A stretch of 64,000 nucleotides of DNA, from positions 1 to 64,000 of the forward strand of contig JAFABO010000221.1 in assembly GCA_023426005.1 (NCBI GenBank). Reading direction: 5' to 3'. A program made the position numbers and the translations under genes. Position 1 is the first letter of the stretch. Every line of letters starts with the position of its first letter. The stretch comes from Bacillota bacterium (lineage in GTDB: Bacteria; Bacillota; Clostridia; Acetivibrionales; DSM-1351). This document shows positions 35,642-44,511 of the stretch, in pieces. The notes below the pieces were generated by a model. That model did no database searches, was not told the origin of the DNA, and saw only the letters and a program-made list of their open reading frames with translations.

Positions 35642-36502
35642 TCAGCCTTTTACCGCACCTGCCGTCATACCGTCAATAAAATATTTCTGGAAGGCCACAA
35701 ACAATATGAAAATAGGTATTATTGAAAAGAAAGATCCTACAATCAACAGGTCATAGTTATTGCCATACGGTGTCAACAGGGTCTTCAAGCCTATTGGAAG
35801 GGTAAATTTGTTCTGATCGCCCAAAACCATAAACGGCCACAGGAGATTGTTCCAGCTGTTCATACCGTTCAATATGGCCATAGCCGCAAAAGAAGGCTTC
35901 ATAACCGGCAGGATCAGCCTGAAGAATATCAGATATTCGTTGGCCCCATCAACCCTGCCTGATTGAATAAGCTCCTTGGGAATACTTCTCAGGTATTGTC
36001 TGAAGAAGAATATTGTTCCTGCATTTGCAATACCCGGTACTATGATGGCACTGTAACTGTTCATCATATGGAGGTCATTGATCAATGAATACAACGGAAG
36101 CAGCAATATTTCAAAGGGCACCATCATTATCAGCAGTACGCAGATAAACAGCAGATTGCGTCCTTTGAAGTCATAGGCTGCAAAACCATAGGCGACAAAA
36201 GCACTGATGAACAGGGTAAGTGTCACCTGTCCGATGGTAAGGAACATACTGTTCTTAAACCACATAAAATAATCATGCTTTCCTGTAAAAAGAAATTCAA
36301 AGTTCTTAAAGCTCATAACATCCAGGTCGAGTCTTAAATTCAGGCCATAGCGGATCAAATCCGCGCCCGGTTTAAAGGAAGAAAGCGCTACCGCATAAAA
36401 GGGAAGCATAATAACTATGAATAAAACTGAAAAGAATATAAGCAGGAGTATTTTTGCAATTATATTTTGCTTTGTCTCACCAACTTTGTGTAAGCTGATC
36501 AC
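35642..36502 (-). CDS. Sugar ABC transporter permease (MalG type)
   Basis: A 286-aa permease with six membrane helices and an EAA loop (IPKELIQSGRVDGANEYLIF). It starts 1 base after the stop of the upstream permease, so the two are translationally coupled. It ends the third importer operon. The 173 bases between it and GH43 hold no gene and no clear terminator. Confidence 0.9.
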   Translation of the reverse strand: MISLHKVGETKQNIIAKILLLIFFSVLFIVIMLPFYAVALSSFKPGADLIRYGLNLRLDLDVMSFKNFEFLFTGKHDYFMWFKNSMFLTIGQVTLTLFISAFVAYGFAAYDFKGRNLLFICVLLIMMVPFEILLLPLYSLINDLHMMNSYSAIIVPGIANAGTIFFFRQYLRSIPKELIQSGRVDGANEYLIFFRLILPVMKPSFAAMAILNGMNSWNNLLWPFMVLGDQNKFTLPIGLKTLLTPYGNNYDLLIVGSFFSIIPIFILFVAFQKYFIDGMTAGAVKG

Positions 36503-36503
36503 A

Positions 36504-37400
36504 TTAATCCTCCTCCTTTTTGAATGTTCCTGAAAGTTTAAGCTGAGTCAGATTGATAGTCATTGCAACTATTAGCAGGACTATTCCGACTGTGGCGGCA
36601 TATCCCAGCTTGTTCTTCTCTATACCCTGTCTATATAAATATCCGACTATGGTCAGACCAATATTTTTCGGAGAGTTGTTTCCATTGAACATCATCAGGC
36701 TTTCTGTAAACATTGCCAGACCGGCATAGATACTGATTGTCAAAACATAGATGGTTGTCGGTTTCAGCAATGGCATTGTAATGGCCCTGAACTTCTGCCA
36801 GGCCGAAGCACCATCTATTGATGCCGCTTCATAATATTCACTGTCAATACTTTTTAAACCGGACAGGTAATACAACATATTAACTCCCGTCCATCTCCAG
36901 CAGGCAAGAGTCAATAAGGCGGCCATGCTTAGATTTTGATCCTTCAGATATTTAAAAGGACCCATACCAAAAAGAGATAGAATTGAATTCATTAATGAAC
37001 TTTCCATTTCTCCGAAGATCAGACGGAAAATAGTACCTGCCACGGCAACTGAAGTTAAAGCCGGAAGGAAGAAGGATGATTTGAAAAATTCTCTTCCCCA
37101 CATAAGCTTACTGTTTATAAGACATGCAAATAGCATGGGGAACGGTATTAATAGAACCAGAGTTCCAACCATATAAACAACACTGTTTGTTATTGATTTA
37201 AGGAATACCTTATCTGTAAGTAATTTGGAATAATTCGCCGTTCCAATCCACCTGGGATCCTGACCCAGCATTCTCTCCTGAAAACTCATAACGAATGAGT
37301 TAGCGAGAGGAAACAGCCAAAATATCAAGAATATGATTACGAACGGCAAAACAAAAATGTACGGTGCAACCTTCTGAGAATACACAAACTTCTTTATCAT
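36504..37400 (-). CDS. Sugar ABC transporter permease (MalF type)
   Basis: A 298-aa permease with six membrane spans and an EAA loop (DSEYYEAASIDGASAWQKF). The ATG at 37400 is preceded by GGGGGGAG at proper spacing; the longer frame to 37451 runs into the intercistronic hairpin. Partner of the 35642-36502 permease. Confidence 0.9.
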   Translation of the reverse strand: MIKKFVYSQKVAPYIFVLPFVIIFLIFWLFPLANSFVMSFQERMLGQDPRWIGTANYSKLLTDKVFLKSITNSVVYMVGTLVLLIPFPMLFACLINSKLMWGREFFKSSFFLPALTSVAVAGTIFRLIFGEMESSLMNSILSLFGMGPFKYLKDQNLSMAALLTLACWRWTGVNMLYYLSGLKSIDSEYYEAASIDGASAWQKFRAITMPLLKPTTIYVLTISIYAGLAMFTESLMMFNGNNSPKNIGLTIVGYLYRQGIEKNKLGYAATVGIVLLIVAMTINLTQLKLSGTFKKEED

Positions 37401-37450
37401 ATTCAAACTCCCCCCTTCGTGATAGAGTAACCGCCATATACCGGATATCA

Positions 37451-37487
37451 CATAATCAGTGCGAGCATAAGTCTCCCACTGATTATG
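37451..37487 (-). promoter_or_regulatory. Hairpin between binding-protein and permease genes
   Basis: CATAATCAGT (37451-37460) pairs perfectly with ACTGATTATG (37478-37487). Same position as the hairpins at the other importer operons. Confidence 0.5.
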
Positions 37488-37572
37488 CAGTCTCCGGCTA
37501 TGAAAATACGGCAGTTCTAAATCATATTATCGATATATGAAACATGTACTAATGGTACTTATTGCTCCACTA

Positions 37573-38940
37573 TTACTTCAATTCCTGGGTGATTTGTTCC
37601 TGTGCCTCATTTAAAGCTTCCTTAACATCCTGCCCATCTTCAAAAATAGCATTCAGTGTAACCGTGCAAAGGATATTATTAATAGTCGGAGAAGCTTTAA
37701 CTGATTTAATGGCTTTAATTTCATTCTTGATTTCATTCAATGTATCAAATGCGTTGGTCTTGAAGTATTGAACATACTCATTATCAGGGTTGTGAGTTAC
37801 GGCTTTGTCATTCCATACTTCCATGTTGACCGGATCGAAGCCCAGAGTGTTCCATATCTCAGTAGTAGCTTCTTTTGAGAGCTTGGCGAATGCAACGAAT
37901 TCTTTAGCAAGCTGAACGTTCTTGGCAGTCTTGGTAACAACCGTACCTGTTCCGCCCAAACCTACCGAACGGGGGTCGCCTTCCTTAAATACCGGCAGCG
38001 GAGCTATGGCATATTTATCTTTAAGATCCTTCATTTCGTTTATAAATCTTGACATGTACCATTCCGGCATTAATGCACTTGCATAGTTGCCTTTGTTATA
38101 TTCACCCTTTGCTTCCTCAGTGTCCGGCTGTCCACCCGGAATAGTATGGATAACATTGTTCTTCTGCAAATCTACCAGCATTTCCATGGCTTTGATCATT
38201 TCGGGGGAGTTAACCTTTGGCTGTCCATTGTCATCTGTAAAGTCGGAATTCTGCTGGGCCAGGAGTAATGAAGCCTGCCATGTAGCTGATGTATCAGCTG
38301 TTCCCATATATTTTCCGGTCTTTTCATAAACCTGTATTCCTGCTTTTTTATAATCGTCCCAGGTCTTGATTGTTTTGTAATCAACACCTGCTTTATCCAA
38401 TATTTCAGTGTTATAGTACGCAAGAGTGGCACCTACGTGATAGTCAAATCCATAAACCTTGTCGCCTTTGCTGTAGATCTCAACACGGGCGGGAACAGTT
38501 GTGCTCTTGTAGGGTTCAAATACATCATTCAGAGCTTCCAGAGGAACGTTGTCACCTTCGAGGAAGTTAGGGAATTTTCCAAGTTCGATATCAGCGATAT
38601 CCGGAGCACCCTGGCCTGTCTGTACGGCTATCAGAAGCTTGTTATGCATATCGTCGTAAGGCATAACGGTAACGTTCAGCTTGATCTGTTTGCCAGGATT
38701 TTTCTCATTCCACAAACCTAGCATTTTGTCCAGATGTTTACCATGTAAATCAACAAATGTCCAAAAGTTCATCTCTGTTGCATTTGCTCCTGCATTTGAA
38801 CCTAATTGCTGGGTTTGCACCGCAGCCGAGCTGGAAGCCGCAGCTGTTGAATCTGCCGAGCCCGAAGAGCTGCCGCAGCCTGTCAGAGCAAATACTGCCA
38901 TCATGCATACCGCAAGCGTTAAACAAATAATTCTTTTCAT
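37573..38940 (-). CDS. Sugar-binding lipoprotein of an ABC importer
   Basis: A 455-aa family 1 solute-binding protein with a lipoprotein signal (VCMMAVFALTGCGSS, Cys at about 22) and an Ala/Ser-rich linker. Further features are APDIADIELGKFPNFLEG and a C-terminal helix rich in Glu and Gln. First gene of the third importer operon and divergent, across 848 bases, from the ArsR-type fusion regulator. Ligand unknown. Confidence 0.9.
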   Translation of the reverse strand: MKRIICLTLAVCMMAVFALTGCGSSSGSADSTAAASSSAAVQTQQLGSNAGANATEMNFWTFVDLHGKHLDKMLGLWNEKNPGKQIKLNVTVMPYDDMHNKLLIAVQTGQGAPDIADIELGKFPNFLEGDNVPLEALNDVFEPYKSTTVPARVEIYSKGDKVYGFDYHVGATLAYYNTEILDKAGVDYKTIKTWDDYKKAGIQVYEKTGKYMGTADTSATWQASLLLAQQNSDFTDDNGQPKVNSPEMIKAMEMLVDLQKNNVIHTIPGGQPDTEEAKGEYNKGNYASALMPEWYMSRFINEMKDLKDKYAIAPLPVFKEGDPRSVGLGGTGTVVTKTAKNVQLAKEFVAFAKLSKEATTEIWNTLGFDPVNMEVWNDKAVTHNPDNEYVQYFKTNAFDTLNEIKNEIKAIKSVKASPTINNILCTVTLNAIFEDGQDVKEALNEAQEQITQELK

Positions 38941-39788
38941 AAAAAATATCCTCCTCTAAATTATTTTTTATATTTAATCTGAACTTTAATAATGAGAAAG
39001 GTCATAATCTGTTTGTGTTAATATCATTGCGTATACATACAATCAAATAATAACTTTTCTCATTTGGGTTCATAATTAAACTGCATTTTAGTTCAGTCCA
39101 ATATTTGCTTTTTTACTTATGATCTTTTTGTACCGGAAGAATTTCACTGGAAAGCGTGGTTAATATGTAGACTTTAAATTAATTAATTTATTTGCTAATA
39201 TTTTCTCCTCAAATCAATAATTTAAAATAACTTGAATCAGTTTAAACTTTATTAAAACAATAGTAATTTTATATTAATATTATTCATTTAGAATAATTTA
39301 CAACATGAATTTATGTATTTTACAAAAAGTTTCACAAATTTAGTTCAATATTTTATGTGTTTATTATCTCTTTTTTACAAAAGCCTGTCAATATAAAAAT
39401 TTAAATTTTTATATAATATTTTAAACTAATATAAAACATTCATTTTAAATTACATATTACAGCAATTATTTGTGCTTTATTTTACATTTTCTTAATATAG
39501 TTCTAAAATTCACGCAATGTTTTATAAAACGCTAAATCATAGTCTTTCCATTTATAAACTTATATTATATAATAAATTTGAGACGCGGTAATTGAAAGAC
39601 AAAGTAATTTATCACAGAAATTTCATGGAATGTTTTAGCAATTTATAAACTAATTTAATGAACTCAAACCAATATTCAACATATTATTTTATAGTCTATT
39701 GTACTGTTTACCTTTTATTTATTTATGTTAGAATATTATTAGCTATATTTGAGAATATTTAATTTTTAAATATTATGAGGAGACTAAA
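38941..39788. other. 848-bp AT-rich divergent intergenic region
   Basis: No open gene of convincing size on either strand and no tRNA-like fold was recognised. The sequence is very AT-rich with many TTTA/AAAT runs. A weak promoter-like pair for the regulator is TTTACC (39707-39712) and TAGAAT (39729-39734), 16 bases apart. The length suggests a long control region or an untranslated leader for the binding-protein gene. Confidence 0.5.
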
Positions 39789-40712
39789 ATGATCCACATT
39801 ACTAAACTTAAAGACAGCCTTCCTATATTCAAAGCATTGAGCTCCGATATAAGGATTGAGATTATCGATCTCCTGGCTGAGCATAAACAGCTGAATATGA
39901 ATGATATCGCCGAAAAGTTAAATCTTACAAACGGTGCGGTTACTATGCATATTAAAAAGCTTCAGGAATGTGGTCTGATAAAAATCTCTACTTTGACAGC
40001 AAAACACGGTATTCAAAAAATATGTGCCCTGCATGAGGATAAATTTGTTATAGACATAGCCCAGCAGGAAGTTGCCAATTCCTATGAACTTGAAATCGGA
40101 GTAGGACATTACTCCTCTTATGAGATATTTCCAACCTGCGGTCTGGCCACCCAATATAAACTGATCGGTGAAGTTGACAACCCCAGTTATTTTGCCGACC
40201 CCGAGAGAATAAACAGTGATATTTTGTGGTTTACAAAAGGACATGTAGAGTACAGGATACCTAATTATCTGAAACCCGGACAGGATTTCTCTGAAATCCA
40301 GATATCCATGGAAATCAGTTCCGAAGCACCCGGGAATTGCAGCAACTGGCCTTCGGACGTCAACTTCTACATAAACAATGTACAGTTAGGCAGCTGGACC
40401 AGTCCGGGCGATTATGCCGACACCAAGGGAATACTGACACCCTCCTGGTGGTTTTCAGTCTGGAATCAGTATGGGCTTTTGAAGCTTCTTACAGTAAATA
40501 AATTCGGAACCTTTATAGATGGCCTTCAGATCTCCCCCATTACGCTGGAAGACCTGAATCTGACTTATAAAAGCGATTTGTTTTTTAAAATGGCAGTTCC
40601 CGAAGAAGCTGCCCACGTGGGCGGACTTACAATTTTCGGCAAAAACTTCGGCAACTATAATCAGGGGATAAATGTCAGAGTTATTTATGAACAGGTCCCC
40701 GTTCAGGGATAA
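39789..40712 (+). CDS. ArsR-type helix-turn-helix fused to a beta-rich C-terminal domain
   Basis: A 307-aa predicted transcription factor. Residues 1-95 are a winged helix-turn-helix of the ArsR/SmtB type (IFKALSSDIRIEIIDLL; MNDIAEKLNLTNGAVTMHIKKL). Residues about 105-305 form a Trp- and Gly-rich, beta-strand-like domain with no match I recognise, ending LTIFGKNFGNYNQGINVRVI. The ArsR part lacks the Cys metal site. Divergent from the third sugar importer, which is its likely target; the C-terminal domain may sense a carbohydrate. The ATG follows GAGGAG. Confidence 0.8.
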   Translation: MIHITKLKDSLPIFKALSSDIRIEIIDLLAEHKQLNMNDIAEKLNLTNGAVTMHIKKLQECGLIKISTLTAKHGIQKICALHEDKFVIDIAQQEVANSYELEIGVGHYSSYEIFPTCGLATQYKLIGEVDNPSYFADPERINSDILWFTKGHVEYRIPNYLKPGQDFSEIQISMEISSEAPGNCSNWPSDVNFYINNVQLGSWTSPGDYADTKGILTPSWWFSVWNQYGLLKLLTVNKFGTFIDGLQISPITLEDLNLTYKSDLFFKMAVPEEAAHVGGLTIFGKNFGNYNQGINVRVIYEQVPVQG

Positions 40713-40770
40713 CATATAAAATTGAAGTGATATATATTTATGCCCATTAACCAATTGAAGGGGAATCCCA

Positions 40771-41187
40771 ATGAAGGAAAACATTTTGAAAGCAACAGAC
40801 TTAAAAACGACTAAAAGCCGTCTGGCGATATTGAAAGTATTAGAGAGTTCTTCAATGCCAATGACAGCCGAGGATATATATTCTATTGTTGTCAAGGATG
40901 TTCCTCTGAGTCTTTCTACAGCCTACCGAACTCTGGGAACACTCTCGGATAAGGGAATACTGCTTAAAAATTTAAGCCAGGACGGTAAGACCTATTACCA
41001 GATAAATAATCAACGGCACAAGCATCAGCTTATCTGTACTTTATGCAGTGAAACCATACCTATTGACGAATGTCCACTTACCAATATGGAAGAAAACCTG
41101 ATACGTAAAACCGGCTTTGTCATAACAGGGCACAGTCTTGAATTTCTCGGAATATGTCCGAAATGCACTGAAAATATGAAAGAATAG
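40771..41187 (+). CDS. Fur-family transcriptional regulator
   Basis: A 138-aa Fur/PerR/Zur family protein. N-terminal winged helix (TTKSRLAILKVLESSSMPMTAEDIYSIV) and a C-terminal metal and dimerisation part with HKHQLICTLCSETIPIDECP and GICPKC, giving two CxxC zinc pairs. Which metal or peroxide it senses cannot be decided by eye. The neighbours give no hint: it is 58 bases after the ArsR fusion gene and convergent with a GNAT gene. Start follows GAAGGGG. Confidence 0.9.
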   Translation: MKENILKATDLKTTKSRLAILKVLESSSMPMTAEDIYSIVVKDVPLSLSTAYRTLGTLSDKGILLKNLSQDGKTYYQINNQRHKHQLICTLCSETIPIDECPLTNMEENLIRKTGFVITGHSLEFLGICPKCTENMKE

Positions 41188-41745
41188 CTACCCTCTTTTT
41201 GACTGCCATTCCTCGCGGAGTATCCCATAATACTTTTCATCATCCCAATCTCCGCGTTTGTATCTTACCTTTCTCAGACGGCCTTCCGGGGTCATGCCTA
41301 ATTTTTTCATAATATTTTCCGACCTGAAATTATTGGCGTTACAGCGGGCACATACCTTATGCAGTTTTAGCCATTCGAAGCCGAAATCCGTCATTGCGCC
41401 CGCCACTTCAGTGGCATAGCCCTTTCCCCAGAACTCCGGCAACAGAAAATACCCTATTTCTCCACACCCTCCCCCATCATTCCGGCTGTGTATCTGTATA
41501 TCCGCAAAGCCGATAAAGCTGTTATCTTCTTTTGAAAAAGCTGCAAAAGCATAGGAGTTATTTCTGTTGGGCATATCACCTGCACTTATGAAGTCTTCGA
41601 AGAATGGAAGTATTTCTTCCTCACTGTTAAACTCATCTATCCAGGCGTATCTCATAATATCCTTATTTGAAAAAACAGAATAAAAGATATCAAAATCCTC
41701 TTTCTCAAACAGCCTGTAATTTACACGTGTCGTTGTCAGGTTCAT
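41188..41745 (-). CDS. GNAT acetyltransferase (RimJ/RimL type)
   Basis: A 185-aa N-acetyltransferase of the RimJ/RimL group. Typical parts are VNYRLFEKEDFDIFYSVFSNKD, EIGYFLLPEFWGKGYATEVAG (acetyl-CoA loop) and HKVCARCNANNFRSENIMKKLG. The substrate could be a protein N terminus, amino acid or antibiotic and is unknown. It ends 1 base after the Fur gene stop, so the two converge without a spacer. Confidence 0.9.
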   Translation of the reverse strand: MNLTTTRVNYRLFEKEDFDIFYSVFSNKDIMRYAWIDEFNSEEEILPFFEDFISAGDMPNRNNSYAFAAFSKEDNSFIGFADIQIHSRNDGGGCGEIGYFLLPEFWGKGYATEVAGAMTDFGFEWLKLHKVCARCNANNFRSENIMKKLGMTPEGRLRKVRYKRGDWDDEKYYGILREEWQSKRG

Positions 41746-41892
41746 GCAGCCGCCTCCGGAAATATAATCCTTATGATGAAACAGATCATCCTGCTATATT
41801 ATATATTATAAGCCTCAAAAATAGAATAAAAATGAATATCATGGCCTGCGGCTATAATATATAAAGCATGTAAATGCATATTGCCCCGGCCA

Positions 41893-43296
41893 TCAGGGAT
41901 ACATGAACAAAATCCTGGCTTCAACAGGTACCTGCATGCTTAAACTGTCTTTCATCCCATTCAGCGATACTGCATATGCAATTATATTGCGTGCCAATCC
42001 CCTTATCTGCACTTCATATGCAGCAGGTACCGAGGCAATAGTAAAGAAAACAGAGCTCCTGGCCGGTACTGCGGAGCTTTTACTATAATAACCGGTTTTG
42101 GGGTTAACGGTCATATTGTACATGATAATATCAATTACTCCTGTTGCCTCATTGTTATTATTAAGTACCCACACCTGAACAGTGTCGGCATCAGTGCCGG
42201 TTACAACCGATCCTGCTGTAACTGCTCCGGCGGCTGTTCCGACTGCACCGGCTACCGTTCCGGATATATCGGCTGATGTTGCGGCTGCTCCGGCGGCTGT
42301 TTCGGCTATACCGGCTACCGTTCCGGATATGGCGGCTGATGTTGCGGCCGCTCCGTTGACTGTTTCTGCCGTACTGGCTATAATCCCTGATACGGCAGCA
42401 GCTGTAGCTGCTTCTCCTGCAACTATGTCTGCGGCTGCTCCGGCGGTTGCTGCACCCGCTGCTGCCAGGCCTCCAGCTTCTGCCGCTATGTCCCCTGCCA
42501 CTCCTACAGTTGCCGCACCTGCTGCTGCCAGGCCTGCTGTTTCTGCCGCTACGTCTCCTGCCACTCCCACTGTGGCTGCACCTGCTGCTGCCAGGCCTGC
42601 AGTTTCTGCCGCTATGTCCCCTGCCACGCCCACAGTTTCCGCACCTGCTGCTGCAACACCTGCCAGTCCACTGGCTGTCAAAGCCGTTGCTCCCGCTGTT
42701 CCGGCCGCACCCTGTGCAACACTGGCCAGACCGCTGGCTGTTAAAGCCGCCGATCCCGCTGTGCCCGCTGCCCCAGCCGCAATTTTTGACAATCCGTAGG
42801 TAATATCAGTCATTGTTCCGGCTGCGTCAACTGCCTTTTTAACAGCTCCCACCGCAGTTTCTCCCAGGCCAACTATGGCTCTCTCCAGGAGATCGGTAAT
42901 TGACTCTATATTCTTTTTATCCTCATTTTGTGTAGAATTTCTAATTTTTTGTTCTATTGCTTTAAGGCCATATTCCTTATTGATTAAAAGACAAATAATT
43001 CTTATAAGCAGTTCTTTATCGCTGGCGCAGGCAAAATTACAACAGCCACAATCATTATATTTGCTGCATATTGTGTCACAGTTGTATTTACACTTATTGC
43101 ATTTGCTGGATTTGCTACCCCTGTTATGCCCATCGCATTCATAACCGTTAACCTGGCTGGTAATTACATTTGCTGCCTCAACTATATCTGCGTTACCCCC
43201 GTTATCCGGTACTCTGTCAATTAGCTCTCCTGATTGAACATTTGCTACTTCGGGTTTTTCTCTGTACAAACTGTCAGGATTTCTTCTCCTTTTCAT
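41893..43296 (-). CDS. Ala/Gly-rich repeat protein with Cys-rich N terminus, function unknown
   Basis: A 467-aa protein I do not recognise. It has a basic N terminus (MKRRRNPDS) and then a Cys-rich block (about 50-92, with KCNKCKYNCDTICSKYNDCG). A helical segment and about 240 residues of Ala/Gly/Thr/Val repeats follow (about 140-370), and then a C-terminal beta-rich domain of about 97 residues starting VQVWVLNNNNEATGVIDII. The repeats have a 21-residue period. No signal peptide. The Cys-rich and repeat layout recalls spore-surface or structural proteins, but that is speculation. Confidence 0.75.
   Translation of the reverse strand: MKRRRNPDSLYREKPEVANVQSGELIDRVPDNGGNADIVEAANVITSQVNGYECDGHNRGSKSSKCNKCKYNCDTICSKYNDCGCCNFACASDKELLIRIICLLINKEYGLKAIEQKIRNSTQNEDKKNIESITDLLERAIVGLGETAVGAVKKAVDAAGTMTDITYGLSKIAAGAAGTAGSAALTASGLASVAQGAAGTAGATALTASGLAGVAAAGAETVGVAGDIAAETAGLAAAGAATVGVAGDVAAETAGLAAAGAATVGVAGDIAAEAGGLAAAGAATAGAAADIVAGEAATAAAVSGIIASTAETVNGAAATSAAISGTVAGIAETAAGAAATSADISGTVAGAVGTAAGAVTAGSVVTGTDADTVQVWVLNNNNEATGVIDIIMYNMTVNPKTGYYSKSSAVPARSSVFFTIASVPAAYEVQIRGLARNIIAYAVSLNGMKDSLSMQVPVEARILFMYP
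42410..42680 (-). repeat. 63-nt tandem coding repeats (21-residue units)
   Basis: Near-identical units translate as GLAAAGAATVGVAGDVAAET plus one Ala, repeated about three to four times within this span. Related 21-residue units of the AAATSAAISGTVAGIAETAA type continue on the protein's C-terminal side at lower coordinates. The high DNA identity between units suggests recent slippage or unequal crossing-over. Confidence 0.7.
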
Positions 43297-43398
43297 AATT
43301 TTTTCCCCTAAGCCACCATTGTTTATGTTATAAAATATGCCGCATCAACTGATATGGCTACAAAAACAGGTAGAGATTATGTCAACGGACATCGCACT

Positions 43399-43422
43399 GG
43401 TGTTTTATTAACATAAAACACC
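43399..43422. terminator. Hairpin downstream of the GRE activase operon
   Basis: GGTGTTTTAT and ATAAAACACC (43399-43408, 43413-43422) form a perfect 10-bp stem with a TAAC loop. It lies in the 196-bp gap between the activase gene and the Ala-rich gene. Confidence 0.5.
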
Positions 43423-43430
43423 CCACAGCA

Positions 43431-43467
43431 TTATTACCTTTATCCTTAGTTGTCCTTCAGGTAATAA
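43431..43467. terminator. Second hairpin downstream of the GRE activase operon
   Basis: TTATTACCT (43431-43439) pairs with AGGTAATAA (43459-43467). Together with the hairpin at 43399-43422 it probably ends the GRE/importer operon. Confidence 0.45.
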
Positions 43468-43492
43468 AACTATAGGGTGTACATGTATTCTA

Positions 43493-44470
43493 TTAAAATT
43501 TATAAATATGGATATTGAACTCACTTAATATTTTATTTAATTCCAGCATCCTTGCGTCGGATGGCACTGTGGCATCAGCCAGCTGATATTCCCGGCCAAG
43601 GCTGGTATATTTGCCCCTGCCGAGTTTATGATACGGCAGCAGTTCCATTCCCTTGTAATTCTTTAAATTCTCCGATACAAACCTTGCTATGTTTCCGATT
43701 TCTTCTTCACTGTCATTAAAGCCCGGTATTACAGGTGTTCTTATGATCAGATCGTAGCCGTACCTGGCTGCCAGCGTGTCCATGAGAATGATGTTTTCCT
43801 TTATCCTGCTGTTTTCAGCGCCTGTCCATTCCAGATGCCTGTTACTGTCATAGGATTTAAGATCCATAAATACAAATTTTAAATAGGGTGCCACCAGTTC
43901 ATAATCCTGCTTTTCTCCTGCTCCGCAGGTCTCAATGGCAGTGTCGATCCAGTTTTCGCAGAAGGACTTCAGAAGAGCATATGCATATTCCGGCTGTGAC
44001 ATGGGTTCTCCGCCCGACAATGTAACTCCGCCGCCGCTCAGTTCGTAAAAGGGCATATCCCTCTTTACAATGTCAACTACCTCTTTTACCGTCATTTTAT
44101 CACCGACTATTTTACGGCATTTGGGATAGCATTTTTCAATACATTTAAAAGCATTTTCTCTTTTATAGCATGAATCACAAATACTTCTGTCGGCAATAAG
44201 CCCGTTATCCAGTGCCCCATATCCGCATGACCTTACACAGGCTCCGCAGCCTATGCACTTATCCTGAAAAAATACCATTTCCTGGTGGAACTTCTGGGTT
44301 TCGGGGTTACTGCACCACTTGCACCTGAGCGGGCAGCCTTTTAGGAAAACAGTGGTTCTCAGCCCAAAACCGTCGTTGATTGCATACCTTTCAATATCCG
44401 ATATAGTTCCTGTTACCTGGCTTAGTTCCTCACTACTGCTGTTCAGGTACTTTTTGTCTATCAAAGCCAT
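43493..44470 (-). CDS. Glycyl radical enzyme activase (radical SAM)
   Basis: A 325-aa radical SAM enzyme. The first [4Fe-4S] motif is KGCPLRCKWCSNPE (CxxxCxxC); two ferredoxin-type clusters follow (CIGCGACVRSCG and CDSCYKRENAFKCIEKC), then the GGGVTLSGGEPM SAM-binding part. The inserted clusters mark an activase of dehydratase/lyase-type GREs rather than the small PFL activase. It installs the radical on the Gly of the small subunit encoded upstream. The ATG at 44470 has GGAG at 7 bases. Last gene of the operon. Confidence 0.93.
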   Translation of the reverse strand: MALIDKKYLNSSSEELSQVTGTISDIERYAINDGFGLRTTVFLKGCPLRCKWCSNPETQKFHQEMVFFQDKCIGCGACVRSCGYGALDNGLIADRSICDSCYKRENAFKCIEKCYPKCRKIVGDKMTVKEVVDIVKRDMPFYELSGGGVTLSGGEPMSQPEYAYALLKSFCENWIDTAIETCGAGEKQDYELVAPYLKFVFMDLKSYDSNRHLEWTGAENSRIKENIILMDTLAARYGYDLIIRTPVIPGFNDSEEEIGNIARFVSENLKNYKGMELLPYHKLGRGKYTSLGREYQLADATVPSDARMLELNKILSEFNIHIYKF

Positions 44471-44511
44471 ACCTCCGCTCCAATACATTTTGATCTGATT
44501 AGGTTAATATA

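Noticed and set aside
42182..42803. Long open frames on the plus strand rich in Ala/Pro or Leu/Pro
   Set aside because: They are shadows of the GC-biased repeats of the Ala/Gly-rich gene on the minus strand and have no independent ribosome binding site.
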